From: Pseudomonadota bacterium
GTDB taxonomy: Bacteria; Pseudomonadota; Gammaproteobacteria; Xanthomonadales; Rhodanobacteraceae
DNA: 64,000 nucleotides
Assembly: GCA_023388255.1 (NCBI GenBank)
Contig: JAEWGO010000002.1
Coordinates: 124,001-188,000 of the forward strand
Direction of reading: 5' to 3'
Notes under the pieces: generated by a model
The model's input: only the letters and a program-made list of their open reading frames with translations
Told to the model about the DNA's origin: nothing
Databases searched by the model: none
In this document: one piece after another, positions 61,909-64,000 of the stretch
Position numbering within the stretch: position 1 is the first letter of the stretch
How the letters are laid out: the number at the start of each line of letters is the position of its first letter
Made by a program: the position numbers and the translations under genes

Positions 61909-62244
61909 GAAACCCCCTGTTTCGAAGCGCGCCCCCTGCGCGACATCGACGATGACGCCCTTTGCCGGGCGATTTGCCGCGCCCCAAGCGGCGGCCGGCG
62001 AAGCGTATCCGAAAAACCGCCGATTGGTGCAGAAATGAATCCCGACAACGGCATTGGCTGGATCGGCGGCGGCACTGCAGAGGACTCGATCGGCAATGTC
62101 GCATCCGGACAGATGGCTGGTGCCGCGCGAACATCTTGAACATTCAATACAACGCCGCCGGCGCGACATTCTGGCTGTACGATCCGCGCAGAGGCCGCCA
62201 CATCGATCCGCGCGGAGGCGGCCCGTCCGTGTCCGGGAGCACCC
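61909..62244. other. Intergenic region between divergent small-protein and kinase genes
   Basis: 336 bases. It should hold the promoters of the small secreted/collagen-like operon (minus strand) and the sensor kinase (plus strand); a GGGAG ribosome-binding site lies at about 62235-62239. I see no gene, terminator or clear operator. Confidence 0.5.
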
Positions 62245-64000
62245 ATGTCGCTGCAAGCAACCGCCGGTTGGCTGGTCAACCAGTCGATCCAGAAAAAGCT
62301 CGTCCTCGCCTTCGCTCTGGTCCTGTCGACCTTCGTGCTCGCCGTGGTCGCGATCCTCGGCGGCATGTCCAATCAGCACGATGCGCAGCAGTGGACGCGC
62401 CACACACGCGAGGTGATCCAGGAAGTCAACCAGGTCACGCGGGCCGCGCACAACGCAGACCTGGCCGTGCGCGGATACAACATGAGCGGCGACGAGCGCA
62501 CGCTGGCGAGCTACCGCACGGACCTCAAGGCGTTCGAGCAACACCTGGACAAGGCGCGCGCGCTGACGGCTGATATGCCTGAACAGCAAGTGTTGCTGCA
62601 ACACGCGCAGGAATACATGGCGAGGTGGATCCGCGAAGTCGCCGACCCGATGATCGCCGCGATCAAGCCGCTCGCCGGCTCCGCGGACTACGCGAAGACC
62701 TCCTTCGACCCGGGCCTGCGCTACCTGCAGGATTCGGCGGCGACGATGGGTTTGCTCGACACCGCACTGGATGCCGTGAACGATGGCGAGCAGGCAAACC
62801 TGCAGCAACGCAACAGCGCGCTCGACAACGCGGCCTCGTCACTGCGTTGGCTCGTGCTCGGCATGCTCGGATTCGGCATCCTGATCGGCATCCTCGCGAT
62901 CGTCGGCGCATCGCGCATGCTGAGCGCGCCGATCCGGTACCTGACCGGATTGATGTCGCAGCTGGCCGGCGGCGACCACGCGATCGACGTTCCCGGACAA
63001 GCGCGTGGTGACGAGATCGGCGCGATGGCGCGTGCGCTGCAGGTGTTCAAGAACGCCGCGATCGAGACGTACACGCGCAACTGGGTCAAGACGCATGTCG
63101 CCGAAGTCGCCTCGATGCTGCAGGCATGCGAACAACGCGATGCATTCGCACGCACGCTCACCGCGGAAGTGGCACCCCGCATCAAGTCCGGCATCGCGGT
63201 GTTCTATGTCGCTGACGAAAGCGGGCGCGAGCTCGACCTGATCGGCAGCTACGGTTTCCGCCAGCGCAAGCACCTCGGCACGCACTACTCCGCCGGCGAA
63301 GGATTGGTCGGCCAGGTCGCATTCGAACGCAAGCCGATCCTGCTCGAACAGGTGCCGGACGACTACGTGCGCATCCATTCCGGCCTCGGCGAGGCGCCGC
63401 CGCGCAACATCATCGCGCTGCCGCTGATGCTGCAGGATCGACTGCTCGGCGTGCTCGAGTTCGGCAGTTTCGTGCCGTTCGGCATGGCCGAACAGCAGCT
63501 GCTCGACGAACTGCTGCCATTCGCCGCACTCTCGCTGGAGAACCTCAATCGCGCGCTGCATACCCAACAACTGCTCGAACACACGCAACAGCAGGCAAAG
63601 GAATTGCAGGTTTCCGAAGAGGAACTGCGCGTCCAGCAGGAAGAACTGGCGGCGACGAACGAGGAACTGCACGGCAAGACCACCGAACTGGAGGAACAGC
63701 AGCAGCGCCTGCGTTCGTCGGAGGAAGAGCTGCGCGTGCAGGCAGAGGAGCTGCAGGCATCGAACGAGGAACTGCGCCAGAAGTCGGACACCCTGGGCGA
63801 ACAGAAGGTGGCGCTCGAAGCACTCCAGCACGAGACCGAGGCCAAGGCTCAGGAACTGGCCAAGGCAAGCCAGTACAAGTCCGACTTCCTTGCCAACATG
63901 TCGCACGAGCTGCGCACGCCGTTGAACAGCCTCCTGATCCTGTCGCGCAACCTTGCCGACAACGACAGCGGCAACCTCGACTTCGGACAGGTCGAATCGG
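62245..64000 (+). CDS. HAMP-GAF sensor histidine kinase, N-terminal 585 residues (3' end outside window)
   Basis: The frame is open from ATG 62245 to the right edge. One membrane helix (KLVLAFALVLSTFVLAVVAI, about 22-41), a helical periplasmic sensor (about 45-195, CHASE3-like), a second helix (LVLGMLGFGILIGILAIVGA, about 202-221), a HAMP domain (about 222-275), a GAF domain (about 295-440; AGEGLVGQVAFERKPILLEQ), a coiled coil with twin words EEELRVQQEELAATNEEL and EEELRVQAEELQASNEEL (about 450-530), and the start of the kinase core with H-box NMSHELRTPLNS (about 552-563, phospho-His). Xanthomonad proteins of this shape often continue into receiver domains, so it may be a hybrid kinase. The signal is unknown. 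Confidence 0.93.
   Translation, partial: MSLQATAGWLVNQSIQKKLVLAFALVLSTFVLAVVAILGGMSNQHDAQQWTRHTREVIQEVNQVTRAAHNADLAVRGYNMSGDERTLASYRTDLKAFEQHLDKARALTADMPEQQVLLQHAQEYMARWIREVADPMIAAIKPLAGSADYAKTSFDPGLRYLQDSAATMGLLDTALDAVNDGEQANLQQRNSALDNAASSLRWLVLGMLGFGILIGILAIVGASRMLSAPIRYLTGLMSQLAGGDHAIDVPGQARGDEIGAMARALQVFKNAAIETYTRNWVKTHVAEVASMLQACEQRDAFARTLTAEVAPRIKSGIAVFYVADESGRELDLIGSYGFRQRKHLGTHYSAGEGLVGQVAFERKPILLEQVPDDYVRIHSGLGEAPPRNIIALPLMLQDRLLGVLEFGSFVPFGMAEQQLLDELLPFAALSLENLNRALHTQQLLEHTQQQAKELQVSEEELRVQQEELAATNEELHGKTTELEEQQQRLRSSEEELRVQAEELQASNEELRQKSDTLGEQKVALEALQHETEAKAQELAKASQYKSDFLANMSHELRTPLNSLLILSRNLADNDSGNLDFGQVES

Overview
The window is about 64 kb of GC-rich (roughly two-thirds G+C by eye), densely coded chromosomal DNA from a gammaproteobacterium. 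It is most likely from the Xanthomonadales/Lysobacterales, perhaps a Rhodanobacteraceae-like genus. This is inferred from gene content (YoaA, HrpA, PBP1b, RelA, an Mla-type lipid transporter), from integron attC sites of the kind found in xanthomonads, from short ATTCCCGATTC-type intergenic repeats, and from secreted proteins carrying an [IV]F-[KR]-D-G-F-[ED] motif. No rRNA, tRNA or CRISPR array was seen, and there is no intact prophage.

Layout. 1-2.5 kb: two tandem LysM peptidoglycan hydrolases without visible signal peptides, each followed by a strong terminator; the first is cut by the window edge. 2.7-8 kb: a small secreted protein, a glutaredoxin-like protein, the Fe-S L-serine dehydratase SdaA with its autoinhibitory C-terminal Cys, and a three-gene operon (phospholipase-D-like lipoprotein, VTT membrane protein, EEP phosphatase/nuclease). 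8.2-16.3 kb: a secreted subtilase, a YoaA/DinG-type Fe-S helicase, a TPR lipoprotein and PBP1b. 16.4-28.9 kb: a 1471-residue three-domain glycosyltransferase, an NRDE protein, a membrane Ser/Thr kinase, RelA and two secreted proteins of unknown function. 28.9-41.8 kb: HrpA (with an 84-bp palindromic element inserted in frame), Dps, a ThrE-like exporter coupled to a DUF1275 protein, an MCE/Mla lipid-transport operon (permease, ATPase, MlaD, lipoprotein), MgtE, an EF-hand protein and a glycine-zipper protein.

Accessory island, 42-43.7 kb: a decayed IS3-family element lies beside two low-GC gene cassettes. Each cassette gene ends inside an attC site, giving a small CALIN (attC cluster with no integrase in view). 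44-56 kb: one 3976-residue secreted protein built from about 28 DUF11 repeats. Eight consecutive repeats form a super-unit of about 987 residues that is present twice in tandem. It ends in a C-terminal Trp/hydrophobic/Arg tail resembling IPTL-CTERM sorting signals.

56.8-64 kb: an amidase-signature enzyme divergent from electron-transfer-flavoprotein:ubiquinone oxidoreductase, a translationally coupled pair encoding a small secreted protein and a collagen-like protein, and the first 585 codons of a HAMP-GAF-coiled-coil sensor histidine kinase that runs off the right edge.

Themes: envelope building and remodelling (PBP1b, peptidoglycan hydrolases, Mla transport, PLD/VTT, glycosyltransferase), large or repetitive exported surface proteins, and stress signalling (RelA, Ser/Thr kinase, Dps, histidine kinase). 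All functions are assigned by reading motifs and family resemblance; no database search was run.
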